Below, one piece after another: positions 1 through 8,707 of a DNA stretch of 64,000 nt. The stretch lies in assembly GCF_018324685.1 (NCBI RefSeq), contig NZ_AP023354.1:1-64000 (forward strand), read 5' to 3'. The translations under genes and the position numbers were made by a program. The DNA is from Actinocatenispora sera (GTDB lineage: Bacteria; Actinomycetota; Actinomycetes; Mycobacteriales; Micromonosporaceae). The notes under the pieces were generated by a model that was not told the origin of the DNA, made no database searches, and worked only from the letters and a program-made list of their open reading frames with translations. Position 1 is the stretch's first letter, and every line of letters starts with the position of its first letter.

Positions 1-219
1 AGCTCCCAGGGGAAAAGTCGAGGAACGATAGCACCACCGGCGGACGTTTGGGGACACGGAGTGGTCACGCGACTACCGTTGTGCACCATTTGTCGTCAAG
101 GCAGGGAATGCCGCGCCGCGGCCGGCGTTGTACAGCACGGCGTCGGCGCGGTCCGACCGGCGCGACGCGTACCGTCGGGGCAGCCCGGCAGCCACCCAGA
201 CCCACGAGATGGAGCGAGC
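1..219. other. Upstream non-coding stretch
   Basis: This stretch precedes the helicase start. Reading frames through it are open on both strands, but only because of GC-rich composition. I see no recognisable protein, RNA or repeat, and the only clear element is the helicase ribosome-binding site at 211-214. Confidence 0.5.
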
Positions 220-2757
220 GTGACACTGACCGACCTGGTACCCGGCAGCGCGGAGCCGGACGCGGTCTACGAGGCGTTCGAGGGCTGGGTCGGCGAGCAG
301 GGCCTCGAGCTGTACCCGGCGCAGCAGGAGGCGCTGATCGAGCTGGTGTCCGGCTCGAACGTGATCCTGTCGACGCCCACCGGGTCGGGCAAGAGCCTGG
401 TCGCGGTCGGCGCGCACTTCGCCGCGCTGGCCGGGGTCGCCACCAGTGGCCGCCCGGGCGAGCAGCGCCGCGGCCGGACCTTCTACACCGCGCCGATCAA
501 GGCGCTGGTGAGCGAGAAGTTCTTCGCACTGTGCGACACGTTCGGCCCGGCGAACGTCGGCATGCTCACCGGCGACGCGAGCGTCAACCCGACCGCACCG
601 ATCATCTGCTGCACCGCGGAGATCCTGGCGAACCTGGCGCTGCGGGAGGGCTCCGACGCCGACGTCGATCAGGTCGTGATGGACGAGTTCCACTTCTACG
701 CCGACCCGGACCGCGGCTGGGCCTGGCAGGTGCCGCTGATCGAGCTGCGCAAGGCACAGTTCCTGCTGATGTCGGCGACCCTCGGCGACGTGTCGAAGTT
801 CGAGGCGGACCTGACCCGGCGCACCGGCCGCACCACCACCGTGGTCAGCTCGGCGCAGCGACCGGTGCCGCTGTCCTTCGAGTACGTCACGACGCCGCTG
901 CACGAGACGCTGGAGTTGCTGCTGGAGGACCACCAGGCGCCGATCTACGTCGTGCACTTCACCCAGGCGGCGGCGCTGGAGCGCGCCCAGGCGCTGATGA
1001 GCACGAACGTGAGCAGCAAGGCGGAGAAGGAGGCGATCAGCGCGCTGATCGGTGACTTCCGGTTCGCCGCCGGGTTCGGCAAGACGCTGTCGAGGTTGGT
1101 CCGGCACGGGATCGGCGTGCACCACGCCGGCATGCTGCCCAAGTACCGCCGGCTGGTGGAGCTGCTGGCGCAGGCCGGGCTGTTGAAGGTGATCTGCGGT
1201 ACCGACACCCTCGGCGTCGGCATCAACGTGCCGATCCGGACGGTGATCTTCTCCGGGCTGACCAAGTTCGACGGGGTACGGATGCGCCAGCTCAACGCGC
1301 GCGAGTTCCACCAGATCGCCGGCCGGGCCGGCCGGGCCGGTTACGACACCGCCGGTACGGTCGTGGTCGAGGCGCCGGACCACGTGATCGAGAACGAGAA
1401 GGCGCTGCGCAAGGCGGGCAACGACGAGAAGAAGCGGCGCAAGGTGGTGCGCAAGAAGCCGGCGCCGGGCACCGTGTCCTGGACGAAGGCGACCTTCGAG
1501 CGGCTGGTGGCGGCCGAGCCGGAGCCGCTCAGCTCGCAGTTCAAGGTCAGCCACGCCATGCTGCTGAACGTCATCGACCGCGGCGGCGAGCCGTTCCTGT
1601 CGATGCGGCACCTGCTGGAGGACAACCACGAGACCCGCGCCGCGCAGCTGCGGCACATCCGCCGGACGATCGCGATCTACCGGGCGCTGCGGGCCGGCGG
1701 GGTGGTGGAGGAGCTGGACGAGCCGGACGAGTACGGCGACACCATCCGGGTCACCATCGACCTGCAGGCGGACTTCGCGCTGAACCAGCCGCTGTCGCCG
1801 TTCGCGCTGGCCGCCCTGGAGGTGCTCGACCGCGAGTCGCCCTCCTACGCGCTGGACGTGGTGTCGGTGATCGAGTCCACTCTGGACGATCCCCGGCAGG
1901 TCCTGTCCGCGCAGCAGTTCGCCGCCCGCGGCGAGGCGGTCGAGGCGATGAAGGCCGACGGCGTCGAGTACGACGAGCGGATGGAGCGGCTGGAGCAGGT
2001 CACCTGGCCCAAGCCGCTCGCCGACCTACTCGACGTCACGTACGAGGCGTACGCGAAGGGCCACCCCTGGGTCCGCGACCACGAGCTGTCGCCGAAGTCG
2101 GTGGTGCGCGACATGTACTCCCAGGCGATGACCTTCACCGAGTACATCGGCGCGTACAAGCTGGCCCGCTCGGAGGGGGTGCTGCTGCGCTACCTGGCCG
2201 ACGCGTACAAGGCGTTGAAGCAGACGGTGCCGGACTCGGCCCGTACCGAGGAGCTGACCGATCTGGTCGAGTGGCTCGGCGAGCTGGTCCGGCAGGTCGA
2301 CTCGAGCCTGCTGGACGAGTGGGAGAAGCTGAGCCACCCGGACGCGGTACCGGATGAGTCCACTGTGGACGACAAGCCGCCGGCGGTGACCGCGAACGTG
2401 CGCGCGTTCCGGGTGCTGGTGCGCAACGCGCTGTTCCGGCGGGTCGAGCTGGCCGCGCTGCGCCGGTACGACCGGCTCGCCGAGCTGGACGACGCCGGTC
2501 TGGACGCCGACGAGTGGGCCGACGAGCTGGCCGCGTACTACGCCGAGCACGACGAGATCGGTACCGGCCCGGACGCGCGCGGCCCGAAGCTGCTGCAGAT
2601 CGAGCAGCAGCCGGACCGCTGGCTGGTGCGCCAGGTGCTCGACGATCCGGCCGGCGACCACGACTGGTCCATCGACGCCGAGGTCGACCTGGCCGCGTCC
2701 GACGAGGCCGGTACCGCCGTCGTCAACGTCACCGGGGTCCACCGCCTCGGCTACTGA
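220..2757 (+). CDS. DEAD/DEAH-box helicase with DUF3516 C-terminal region
   Basis: Superfamily 2, Ski2-like ATP-dependent RNA/DNA helicase of the actinobacterial DUF3516 group, about 845 residues. Seen: Walker A TPTGSGKS near residues 52-59, motif II DEFH (a DEVH/DExH variant) at 155-158, SAT near 185-187, and motif VI QIAGRAGRAG near 365-374. A long helical DUF3516-type region follows to the C-terminus. The frame is open from position 61, but I place the start at the GTG at 220 because GGAG lies six bases upstream and the preceding residues look like random arginine/glycine-rich translation. It is likely cytoplasmic and active in RNA metabolism, which is an inference from the family. It appears to be a single-gene unit; the next gene lies on the opposite strand. 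Confidence 0.93.
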   Translation: MTLTDLVPGSAEPDAVYEAFEGWVGEQGLELYPAQQEALIELVSGSNVILSTPTGSGKSLVAVGAHFAALAGVATSGRPGEQRRGRTFYTAPIKALVSEKFFALCDTFGPANVGMLTGDASVNPTAPIICCTAEILANLALREGSDADVDQVVMDEFHFYADPDRGWAWQVPLIELRKAQFLLMSATLGDVSKFEADLTRRTGRTTTVVSSAQRPVPLSFEYVTTPLHETLELLLEDHQAPIYVVHFTQAAALERAQALMSTNVSSKAEKEAISALIGDFRFAAGFGKTLSRLVRHGIGVHHAGMLPKYRRLVELLAQAGLLKVICGTDTLGVGINVPIRTVIFSGLTKFDGVRMRQLNAREFHQIAGRAGRAGYDTAGTVVVEAPDHVIENEKALRKAGNDEKKRRKVVRKKPAPGTVSWTKATFERLVAAEPEPLSSQFKVSHAMLLNVIDRGGEPFLSMRHLLEDNHETRAAQLRHIRRTIAIYRALRAGGVVEELDEPDEYGDTIRVTIDLQADFALNQPLSPFALAALEVLDRESPSYALDVVSVIESTLDDPRQVLSAQQFAARGEAVEAMKADGVEYDERMERLEQVTWPKPLADLLDVTYEAYAKGHPWVRDHELSPKSVVRDMYSQAMTFTEYIGAYKLARSEGVLLRYLADAYKALKQTVPDSARTEELTDLVEWLGELVRQVDSSLLDEWEKLSHPDAVPDESTVDDKPPAVTANVRAFRVLVRNALFRRVELAALRRYDRLAELDDAGLDADEWADELAAYYAEHDEIGTGPDARGPKLLQIEQQPDRWLVRQVLDDPAGDHDWSIDAEVDLAASDEAGTAVVNVTGVHRLGY

Positions 2758-2895
2758 CCGCACCCGCCACCGGCTACCGGTGGTCGACCCGCACGCGCAG
2801 CGCGGGCCGATCCCGGCGCCGCCGTCGACGATCGAGCGGGACCAGCTCCGCGCCGTCGTGGTGGAGTGTGGCCCGCCCGTGCGCGGATGCACCCG

Positions 2896-3828
2896 TCACG
2901 GCAACAGCAGCGTCTTGCCGACGACGGCGCGGCGCTCGATCGCGGTGTGCGCGCGGGCGGCGTGGGCCAGCGGGAACGACTGGCCGACCACCGGCACGAT
3001 CGAGCCCTCGACCGCGGCGGCGAACGCGCGGGCCAGCAGCTCCCGCTGCCGGGCCGGGCCGAACCGGACGTCGGCGATGCCGTAGCTGGTCAGCTCGCCC
3101 GAGCCGGGCACGGTGGCGAAACCGCCATCGGTGGCCGCCCCGAAGCCGAGGAAGGTGCCCCCGGCGGCGACCGCCGCGACGGCGGCCGTCCCGATCGCGC
3201 CGCCCACCCCGTCGAAGACCACGTCGGCGCGCAGCGACGGCCAGTCGGCCGCGCCGGTGTCGACCGCCTCGTCGGCACCCAGCCGCCGGACCAGATCGAG
3301 CTTGGCCTGGCCGCGCGCGCTCGCCAGCACGCGCGCGCCGGCCGCGTGCGCCAGCTGGACGAGCAGGATCGCCGCCCCGCCGGTACCACCGACCACCACG
3401 ACCCGCTGGTCCGGCTTGAGGCCGGCCAGCTCCGCCAGTGCCAGCGCGGTCGGCCCGTCGTGCGACAGCGCCGCCGACTCCCGCAGGTCCAGCGCGTCCG
3501 GCACGTCGACCAGCTCGGCGGCCGGCGCCACCACCTGCTCGGCGTACGAGCCGTCGACGTACGCGGCGACCCGGCGACCGCGCAGCCCCGGATCGACGCC
3601 GTCGCCGACCACCACGACCGTGCCGGTGACCGCGCCGCCCGGCACGTACGGCGGCGTCACCGGGAACCAGTCCCGCGCCTTCCCGGCCCGGATCCGGGTC
3701 TCGATCACCAGCGTGTCGATCGCGGCGACCTCGATGAGCACCTCGCCCGAACCGGCCACCGGCCCCGGTACCTGGTGCGCCACCAGCACATCCGGCCCGC
3801 CGAACCGGGTCGCCTGCACCACCAGCAT
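2896..3828 (-). CDS. NADPH:quinone oxidoreductase / zinc-free MDR-family reductase
   Basis: Medium-chain dehydrogenase/reductase of the quinone oxidoreductase type, 310 residues, using NAD(P)H to reduce quinones or enones. Seen: an N-terminal GroES-like half, then the nucleotide-binding motif VVVVGGTGGAA at about 143-153 in the Rossmann half. The cysteine/histidine ligands of zinc alcohol dehydrogenases are absent, so it is a QOR-like enzyme. The start at 3828 is chosen because AGGAGG sits just upstream; the longer open frame adds 52 residues of unlikely sequence. The promoter in front looks MerR-type (see 3863-3893), suggesting induction by redox or electrophile stress. No MerR gene is in the window. 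Confidence 0.9.
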   Translation of the reverse strand: MLVVQATRFGGPDVLVAHQVPGPVAGSGEVLIEVAAIDTLVIETRIRAGKARDWFPVTPPYVPGGAVTGTVVVVGDGVDPGLRGRRVAAYVDGSYAEQVVAPAAELVDVPDALDLRESAALSHDGPTALALAELAGLKPDQRVVVVGGTGGAAILLVQLAHAAGARVLASARGQAKLDLVRRLGADEAVDTGAADWPSLRADVVFDGVGGAIGTAAVAAVAAGGTFLGFGAATDGGFATVPGSGELTSYGIADVRFGPARQRELLARAFAAAVEGSIVPVVGQSFPLAHAARAHTAIERRAVVGKTLLLP

Positions 3829-3862
3829 CGTCGCCTCCTCGTCTCGCCGGACGTCGACCACC

Positions 3863-3893
3863 ATCCTGAAACATGAAGCTGACTTCAAGTCAA
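3863..3893 (-). promoter_or_regulatory. MerR-type promoter with operator palindrome
   Basis: Reading the minus strand, a TTGACT -35 (3893-3888) and a CAGGAT -10-like hexamer (3868-3863) are separated by 19 bases. The spacer holds a perfect inverted repeat, TGAAG-4-CTTCA (3874-3887). A 19-20 bp spacer centred on a palindrome is the hallmark of MerR-family promoters. It lies 35-65 bases upstream of the quinone oxidoreductase start. The assignment to MerR is inferred from architecture only. Confidence 0.65.
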
Positions 3894-3998
3894 GAACGCG
3901 GCGCGGCGCCCCAGCTCCGTTCCTCCTCAGACTGGTCAGACCGGCGTGCGGCCGGCACCTAAGCTGAGCCGACCAACCGGACACTGGGAGACCTGCGC

Positions 3999-5873
3999 AT
4001 GACGATCGACGCCAGCCGAAACACCGTCACGTTCCGTCTCGGCTCGGACCGCACCCTCACCGCCGAGGTCCCGGCCCGTGCCGCCGACGGGATACGCCGG
4101 GCCTGGCGTACCGTCGCCGACGAGCACGACGCGCGCCCCGAGACGGTCACCGCGATCGACTGCCGCTGGCAGCCCTCCGTCATGGACACCCGGTACCTGG
4201 AGCTGACGTTCGACGACGTCGACGTGACGTACGCGTTCGCCCGGCCGGCGGTGGACGGTTGGGACGCGGCGCTGGCCGACGCGACCCGCGCACTCGAGGA
4301 CGCCCCGCACCAGGCACTCCAGCATCCCACCGCGCCGCGCCCGGCAGCCGAGGCCGCGACCAGCGGGGACCGCCCCGGCGAGCTGCTTCCGGTCGTACAC
4401 AGCATGTCGCTGCCAGCCGGACGCGAACTGTGGGACACGGTGCCCGCGTTCGCAGTGGTCGACACTGCGCTGTTCGCCACGCTCGCCCGAATCACGACCA
4501 CGCCGGACGGAATGCTCGCCGCCGAATCGGTGGGCTGGGACGAGATCAGCGGCCAGGAGGAGTTCCTGTCGATGGCGAAGGACGCAGCGCTGCGGCTGAT
4601 GGCCGGCCTGGACATGGAGACGGTCACCAGCGACGGCGAGATCGCGCTGGTTCGGATCCGGCACGACGAGCAGGTCGCCGGCTCGGCAATCGTCCTCGCC
4701 AACCTGCACGGCACGATCCTCGAACGGTACGGCTGGGATGCACAGATCGTCGCCATCCCGTACCCGAACGAGCTGATGATCGTGCCGGCCGACTCCCCCG
4801 CGATGGACCAGTTGCGTGCACTGGTACGTAACGCGGAGGCGCGGTCGGCGACCTTCCGGCCGACGCTGATCCGGCTCACCGCGACCGGCCGGGAGATCCT
4901 GCTGGAGGGCGGAGCGGAGCCCGAACCGACCGAGGACCCGGCCACCGACCCCGCCGTCAACGTCGTGAACTTCCACCGCGGCACCGACGACGTGCACAGC
5001 GCGCTGATGACCGCGCGCGACGACCACGCCGTACGGCGGGCGTGGGCGCAGGTCGTCGAGCGCGACGGGGTACGGGCCGGCCAGGTCACGGCGGTGGCCG
5101 CACACTGGGAACCATCCGTTGCGGACAAAGAGTTCATCGCCGAGACGTTCGGCGACGTCCAGCACTTCTTCATCATGGGGCGGCCGGACGAGAACGGCTG
5201 GGACGAGGCGTACGAGACCGCCCGGCGCCTCAACGAGGAGGTGCAGAGGCAGCGCATCGAGGAGGAGCTGGCGAATGCCTCGCAGGGCATCCTCGAGAGC
5301 ACCCGGGATGCGGCGGTGCTGCCGGTGCTGCGCAGCACCTCGCTGCCGAGCAGCGACTGGATCAAGGAGACTCGGCCGTCCTGGCCAGTGGTGGGAGACG
5401 CGATCTACGCGACGCTGGCGCGGGTGGCGCTGACGCCGCGCGGCACCGTCGGCATGGGCCACATCCTGCACAGCCAGGTGACCGACGACGAGGACTTCCA
5501 GCGGCAGGCCGCGGACGCGGTCGCGGCGGTACTGGACGGCCTCGTCCTGGAGGCCACGGACGAGCTCGGGGCCGCGGACGAGCCCGGTGGCGACACGACG
5601 TGCCGGGTGACCCGCCGGGACGGCCTCCTCGCGGCGGGCGCGATCTGCCTGCCCGACTTCCACGAGCGGATCTGCGCGATCACCGGCTGGCCCGAGCTCG
5701 TCATCGCCATCACCTGCCCGGACCACATGTACCTGGCCCGACCCGGTACCTCGGCCGCCGACACGCTGCGCACGATGGTCGCCGAGTCGGCGGTCGAGGA
5801 CCGGGAGCTACGGCCGACGTTGCTGCGCTGCACCGCCGACGGCTTCGAGCTCCTGCTCGAGTCCGCTCTCTAG
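3999..5873 (+). CDS. Unrecognised protein made of two tandem copies of a ~290-residue module
   Basis: A 624-residue soluble protein of unknown function. The two halves are clearly homologous. In half one, residues about 28-100 carry RRAW, a WQPSV box and a GWD.A box; half two from about 345 carries RRAW, WEPSV and GWDEA in the same order. Later, LLPVVHSMSLP pairs with VLPVLRSTSLP, TALFATLAR with DAIYATLAR, and FRPTLIRLTATG with LRPTLLRCTADG. No signal peptide, membrane segment or catalytic motif is visible. The start at 3999 follows a GGGAG site and a TAAGCT -10-like box near 3959. It is a lone gene between two minus-strand genes. Confidence 0.85.
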   Translation: MTIDASRNTVTFRLGSDRTLTAEVPARAADGIRRAWRTVADEHDARPETVTAIDCRWQPSVMDTRYLELTFDDVDVTYAFARPAVDGWDAALADATRALEDAPHQALQHPTAPRPAAEAATSGDRPGELLPVVHSMSLPAGRELWDTVPAFAVVDTALFATLARITTTPDGMLAAESVGWDEISGQEEFLSMAKDAALRLMAGLDMETVTSDGEIALVRIRHDEQVAGSAIVLANLHGTILERYGWDAQIVAIPYPNELMIVPADSPAMDQLRALVRNAEARSATFRPTLIRLTATGREILLEGGAEPEPTEDPATDPAVNVVNFHRGTDDVHSALMTARDDHAVRRAWAQVVERDGVRAGQVTAVAAHWEPSVADKEFIAETFGDVQHFFIMGRPDENGWDEAYETARRLNEEVQRQRIEEELANASQGILESTRDAAVLPVLRSTSLPSSDWIKETRPSWPVVGDAIYATLARVALTPRGTVGMGHILHSQVTDDEDFQRQAADAVAAVLDGLVLEATDELGAADEPGGDTTCRVTRRDGLLAAGAICLPDFHERICAITGWPELVIAITCPDHMYLARPGTSAADTLRTMVAESAVEDRELRPTLLRCTADGFELLLESAL

Positions 5874-5912
5874 ATCACGCTCCGCACCGGCGCTGAGACA
5901 CGACCTCCTGCT

Positions 5913-5930
5913 CCCGGCTCACCTGCCGGG
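5913..5930. terminator. Short hairpin between converging genes
   Basis: Six-base stem CCCGGC/GCCGGG with a six-base loop, between the converging ends of the duplicated-module gene and the ABC-F gene. It could act as a bidirectional terminator, but the stem is short and there is no T-run. Confidence 0.4.
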
Positions 5931-5938
5931 ACCGAAGG

Positions 5939-7576
5939 TCAGGCCTGCTCGGTGACCCGGCCCTCCGCGACGGTGAGGCGGCGGGTGACGTGGACCGCTT
6001 CGAGCAGCCGGCGGTCGTGGCTGACCAGCAGCAACGTGCCCGGATAGTCGGCCAGCGCCGATTCGAGCTGCTCGATCGCCGGCAGGTCGAGATGGTTGGT
6101 CGGCTCATCCAGGACGAGCAGGTTCACCCCGCGGGCCTGCAGCAACGCGAGCCCGGCGCGGGTGCGCTCGCCCGGCGACAGGGTGTCCGCGGCGCGCAAC
6201 ACGTGATCGGCGCGCAGGCCGAACTTCGCCAGCAGGGTACGGGCCTCGGCCGGCAGCAGCCCGGACGCCGCGGCGAACGCGTCGACCAGCGGTTGCTCGG
6301 TCTCGAACGTCTCGCGCGCCTGATCGACCTCACCGACCACCACGCCGGGGCCGAGCGTCGCCGTACCGTCGTCGGGCGCGAGCCGGCCCAGCAGCACCGC
6401 GAGCAGCGTCGACTTGCCGGCGCCGTTCGCACCGGTGATCGCGACCCGGTCGGCCCAGTCGATCTGCAGGTCCACCGGGCCGAGCGCGAACCGTCCACGG
6501 TGGACGGTCACGCCGCGCAGCGTGGCCACCACCGCGCCGGACCGGGGCGCGGCGGCGATGTGCATCCGCAGCTCCCACTCCTTGCGCGGTTCCTCCACCA
6601 CGTCCAGCCGCTCGATCGCGCGCTCGGTCTGCTTCGCCTTCGCGGCGAGCTTCTCGCTGCCCTCGATCCGGTACGCCTTGATGTTCTTGTCCGGGTCGGT
6701 CTGCTTCTTCGTCGAGTTCGCTACGCCCTTGTCCGACCACGCGCGCTGCTTGCGCGCCCGCGCCAGCAGCTCCTCCTTCCTGCCCGCGTACTCCTCGTAC
6801 TCCTGCCGGGCCCGGCGTTTCGCCCGCTCCCGTTCCTCCACATAGGACTCGTAGCCGCCGCCATAGGTGCGGATCTGTTGCTGCGCAAGGTCGAGCTCGA
6901 CCACCCGGTCCACGGTACGGGTGAGGAACTCGCGGTCGTGGCTGACCAGCACGGTGCCGGCCCGCAGCTCGGTGACGAACCGCTCCAGCCGCGCCAACCC
7001 GGCCAGGTCCAGGTTGTTGGTCGGCTCGTCCAGCAGGAACACGTCGTACCGGGACAGCAGCAGCGAGGCGAGCCCGGCCCGCGCCGCCTGACCACCGGAC
7101 AGCGTCGCCATCGGTACGGTCAGGTCCACGGCGAGGCCGAGGTCGGCGGTGACCTCACCGGTACGCTCGGCGAGATCCGCGCCTCCGAGCGCGAGCCAGC
7201 GCTCCAGCGCCGTCGCGTACGCCTCGTCGGCGCCCGGGCTCCCCTCGGTCAGCGCCTGCGTCGTCTCGTCCAGCCGGCGCTGCGCCTCGGCGACGCCGGT
7301 GCGCCGGCCGAAGAACTCCTCGACCGTCTCCCCCCGCCGCGCCTGCAGCTCCTGCGGCAGGTACCCGACCGTCGCGGTCGGTGGGCTCAGCGACACCGCG
7401 CCGGACTCGGCCGTACCCAGACCGGCCAGCAGGCGCAGCAGCGTCGACTTGCCGGCGCCGTTCGCGCCGACCAGGCCGACCACGTCGCCGGGCGCGACGA
7501 TCAGGTCGAGCCCGGCGAACAGCACGCGGTCACCGTGCCCGGCGGACAGGTCCTTGGCGATCATGGTGGCAGTCAT
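5939..7576 (-). CDS. ABC-F family ATPase
   Basis: Cytoplasmic ATPase with two fused ABC domains and no membrane segments, 545 residues. Such proteins act on the ribosome in translation or in antibiotic protection. Seen: Walker A GANGAGKST at 37-45 and again near 380, signature motifs LSGGQ near 158 and LSPGE near 465, and Walker B LLDEPTN near 180 and VLDEPTNHLD near 495. Between them is a charged linker (P-site tRNA interaction motif region) rich in Arg/Lys/Glu. The start could be 7576 or the ATG at 7564; neither has a strong ribosome-binding site. It is divergent from the GNAT gene. Whether it is a resistance or housekeeping ABC-F cannot be decided here. Confidence 0.92.
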   Translation of the reverse strand: MTATMIAKDLSAGHGDRVLFAGLDLIVAPGDVVGLVGANGAGKSTLLRLLAGLGTAESGAVSLSPPTATVGYLPQELQARRGETVEEFFGRRTGVAEAQRRLDETTQALTEGSPGADEAYATALERWLALGGADLAERTGEVTADLGLAVDLTVPMATLSGGQAARAGLASLLLSRYDVFLLDEPTNNLDLAGLARLERFVTELRAGTVLVSHDREFLTRTVDRVVELDLAQQQIRTYGGGYESYVEERERAKRRARQEYEEYAGRKEELLARARKQRAWSDKGVANSTKKQTDPDKNIKAYRIEGSEKLAAKAKQTERAIERLDVVEEPRKEWELRMHIAAAPRSGAVVATLRGVTVHRGRFALGPVDLQIDWADRVAITGANGAGKSTLLAVLLGRLAPDDGTATLGPGVVVGEVDQARETFETEQPLVDAFAAASGLLPAEARTLLAKFGLRADHVLRAADTLSPGERTRAGLALLQARGVNLLVLDEPTNHLDLPAIEQLESALADYPGTLLLVSHDRRLLEAVHVTRRLTVAEGRVTEQA

Positions 7577-7615
7577 CGAACGCCGATGGTAGTGGCCGCC
7601 GCACCCGGGCTGACC

Positions 7616-7662
7616 ACCGATATTGCCGGTGACAGCCGACCGGGCCGACTGCCGATATCGGT
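7616..7662. promoter_or_regulatory. Inverted repeat in the divergent ABC-F/GNAT intergenic region
   Basis: ACCGATAT at 7616-7623 is mirrored by ATATCGGT at 7655-7662 in the 165-base gap between divergent genes. These are among the few AT-rich words in the region. A regulator site or a paired promoter element is possible; function is inferred from position only. Confidence 0.35.
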
Positions 7663-7741
7663 CGCGCCGCGCGCCATCTGCGGATAGTTTGCCCGCGTCG
7701 TCCCCGTTCCGGTGCACCACCGGGCCACGATCGGAGCGCAC

Positions 7742-8620
7742 GTGTCGGATCGCATCACCCTGACCGCCCTGACCGAGACCGGATCGCACCCGCGGCTGGT
7801 CTGGCTCGCCGCCGACCCGGACGGCTGTCCGGTCGGCTCCGCCTACCTGCGGCTGTTCGACTCGGACGGGCGGCGCCACCTCGGCGAGCTGTCGGTCGCC
7901 GTGCACCCCGCCCAACGCCGGCAGGGCACCGGTACCGCACTGCTCGCGGCGCTGGTGGCGGCGGCCCGCGCGGACGGCCGGCGCAGCCTGCTCGCCGAGG
8001 CGCACGCGGACACACCCGGCGACGCCTTCCTCGCCGCCCGCGGCTTCCGCCGGGTACTGCAGCTGATCTACACCCGGCTGTCGCTGGCCGACGTGGATCG
8101 GGCCGCGCTGACCGCCGAGGTCGCCACCCGGCACCCCGGGTACCGGCTGGTCAGCTGGCGCGGCACGGTGCCCGACGAGCTCGCGGCGAGCTTCGCCGCG
8201 TCTCGCCGGGCGATGGACGACATGCCGTTGGACGACACCGACTACGGCACCGTGCACTGGGATGTCGAGGCGGTACGCGACGCCGCCCGCGCGATCGCCG
8301 ACCGGGGCGAGCACCTGGACACCGTCGCCGTGGCCACCGAGGACACCGGCGAGATCGTCGGGTTCACCGAGCTGGTCGTCGGCGCCGACGGCACCGGCGA
8401 CGGCCAGCACTACGGCACCGGCGTACTGCCGGAGCACCGCGGCCACGGGCTCGCCCGGTGGATGAAGGCGGCGGCGATCGACCGCGCCGCGCACCGGTAC
8501 CCGCGGCTGTCCGGGCTGCTGGCGGACACCGCGTCGAGCAACGGGCCGATGCGCCGGATCAACGCCGACCTCGGCTACCGCCACAGCCGGGTCAGCCACG
8601 AGTACCAGCTCGATCTCTGA
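7742..8620 (+). CDS. GNAT-family N-acetyltransferase with two tandem GNAT folds
   Basis: Acetyl-CoA-dependent N-acetyltransferase, about 292 residues. Seen: an N-terminal GNAT fold with the acetyl-CoA loop region HPAQRRQGTGTALL, and a second, weaker fold at the C-terminus containing VLPEHRGHGLARWMK and the NGPMRRIN helix typical of two-domain actinobacterial GNATs. The GTG at 7742 is preferred over the upstream ATG at 7712 because GGAG lies five bases before it. The substrate is unknown. It is divergent from the ABC-F ATPase and could, speculatively, share its promoter region in a stress or resistance context. Confidence 0.85.
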   Translation: MSDRITLTALTETGSHPRLVWLAADPDGCPVGSAYLRLFDSDGRRHLGELSVAVHPAQRRQGTGTALLAALVAAARADGRRSLLAEAHADTPGDAFLAARGFRRVLQLIYTRLSLADVDRAALTAEVATRHPGYRLVSWRGTVPDELAASFAASRRAMDDMPLDDTDYGTVHWDVEAVRDAARAIADRGEHLDTVAVATEDTGEIVGFTELVVGADGTGDGQHYGTGVLPEHRGHGLARWMKAAAIDRAAHRYPRLSGLLADTASSNGPMRRINADLGYRHSRVSHEYQLDL

Positions 8621-8707
8621 CCGGTGTTAGGTCCACCACGGTGGGCGCCGCGGCGGCCGTAAATGGCTGCCGGGTTGTCTCAGGTCGGTGGCACGATTCG
8701 CGGTGAG

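Noticed and set aside
73-1656. Long open frame opposite the helicase gene
   Set aside because: It is the antisense shadow of the helicase; its Arg/Gln/Leu/Val-rich sequence shows no known domain.
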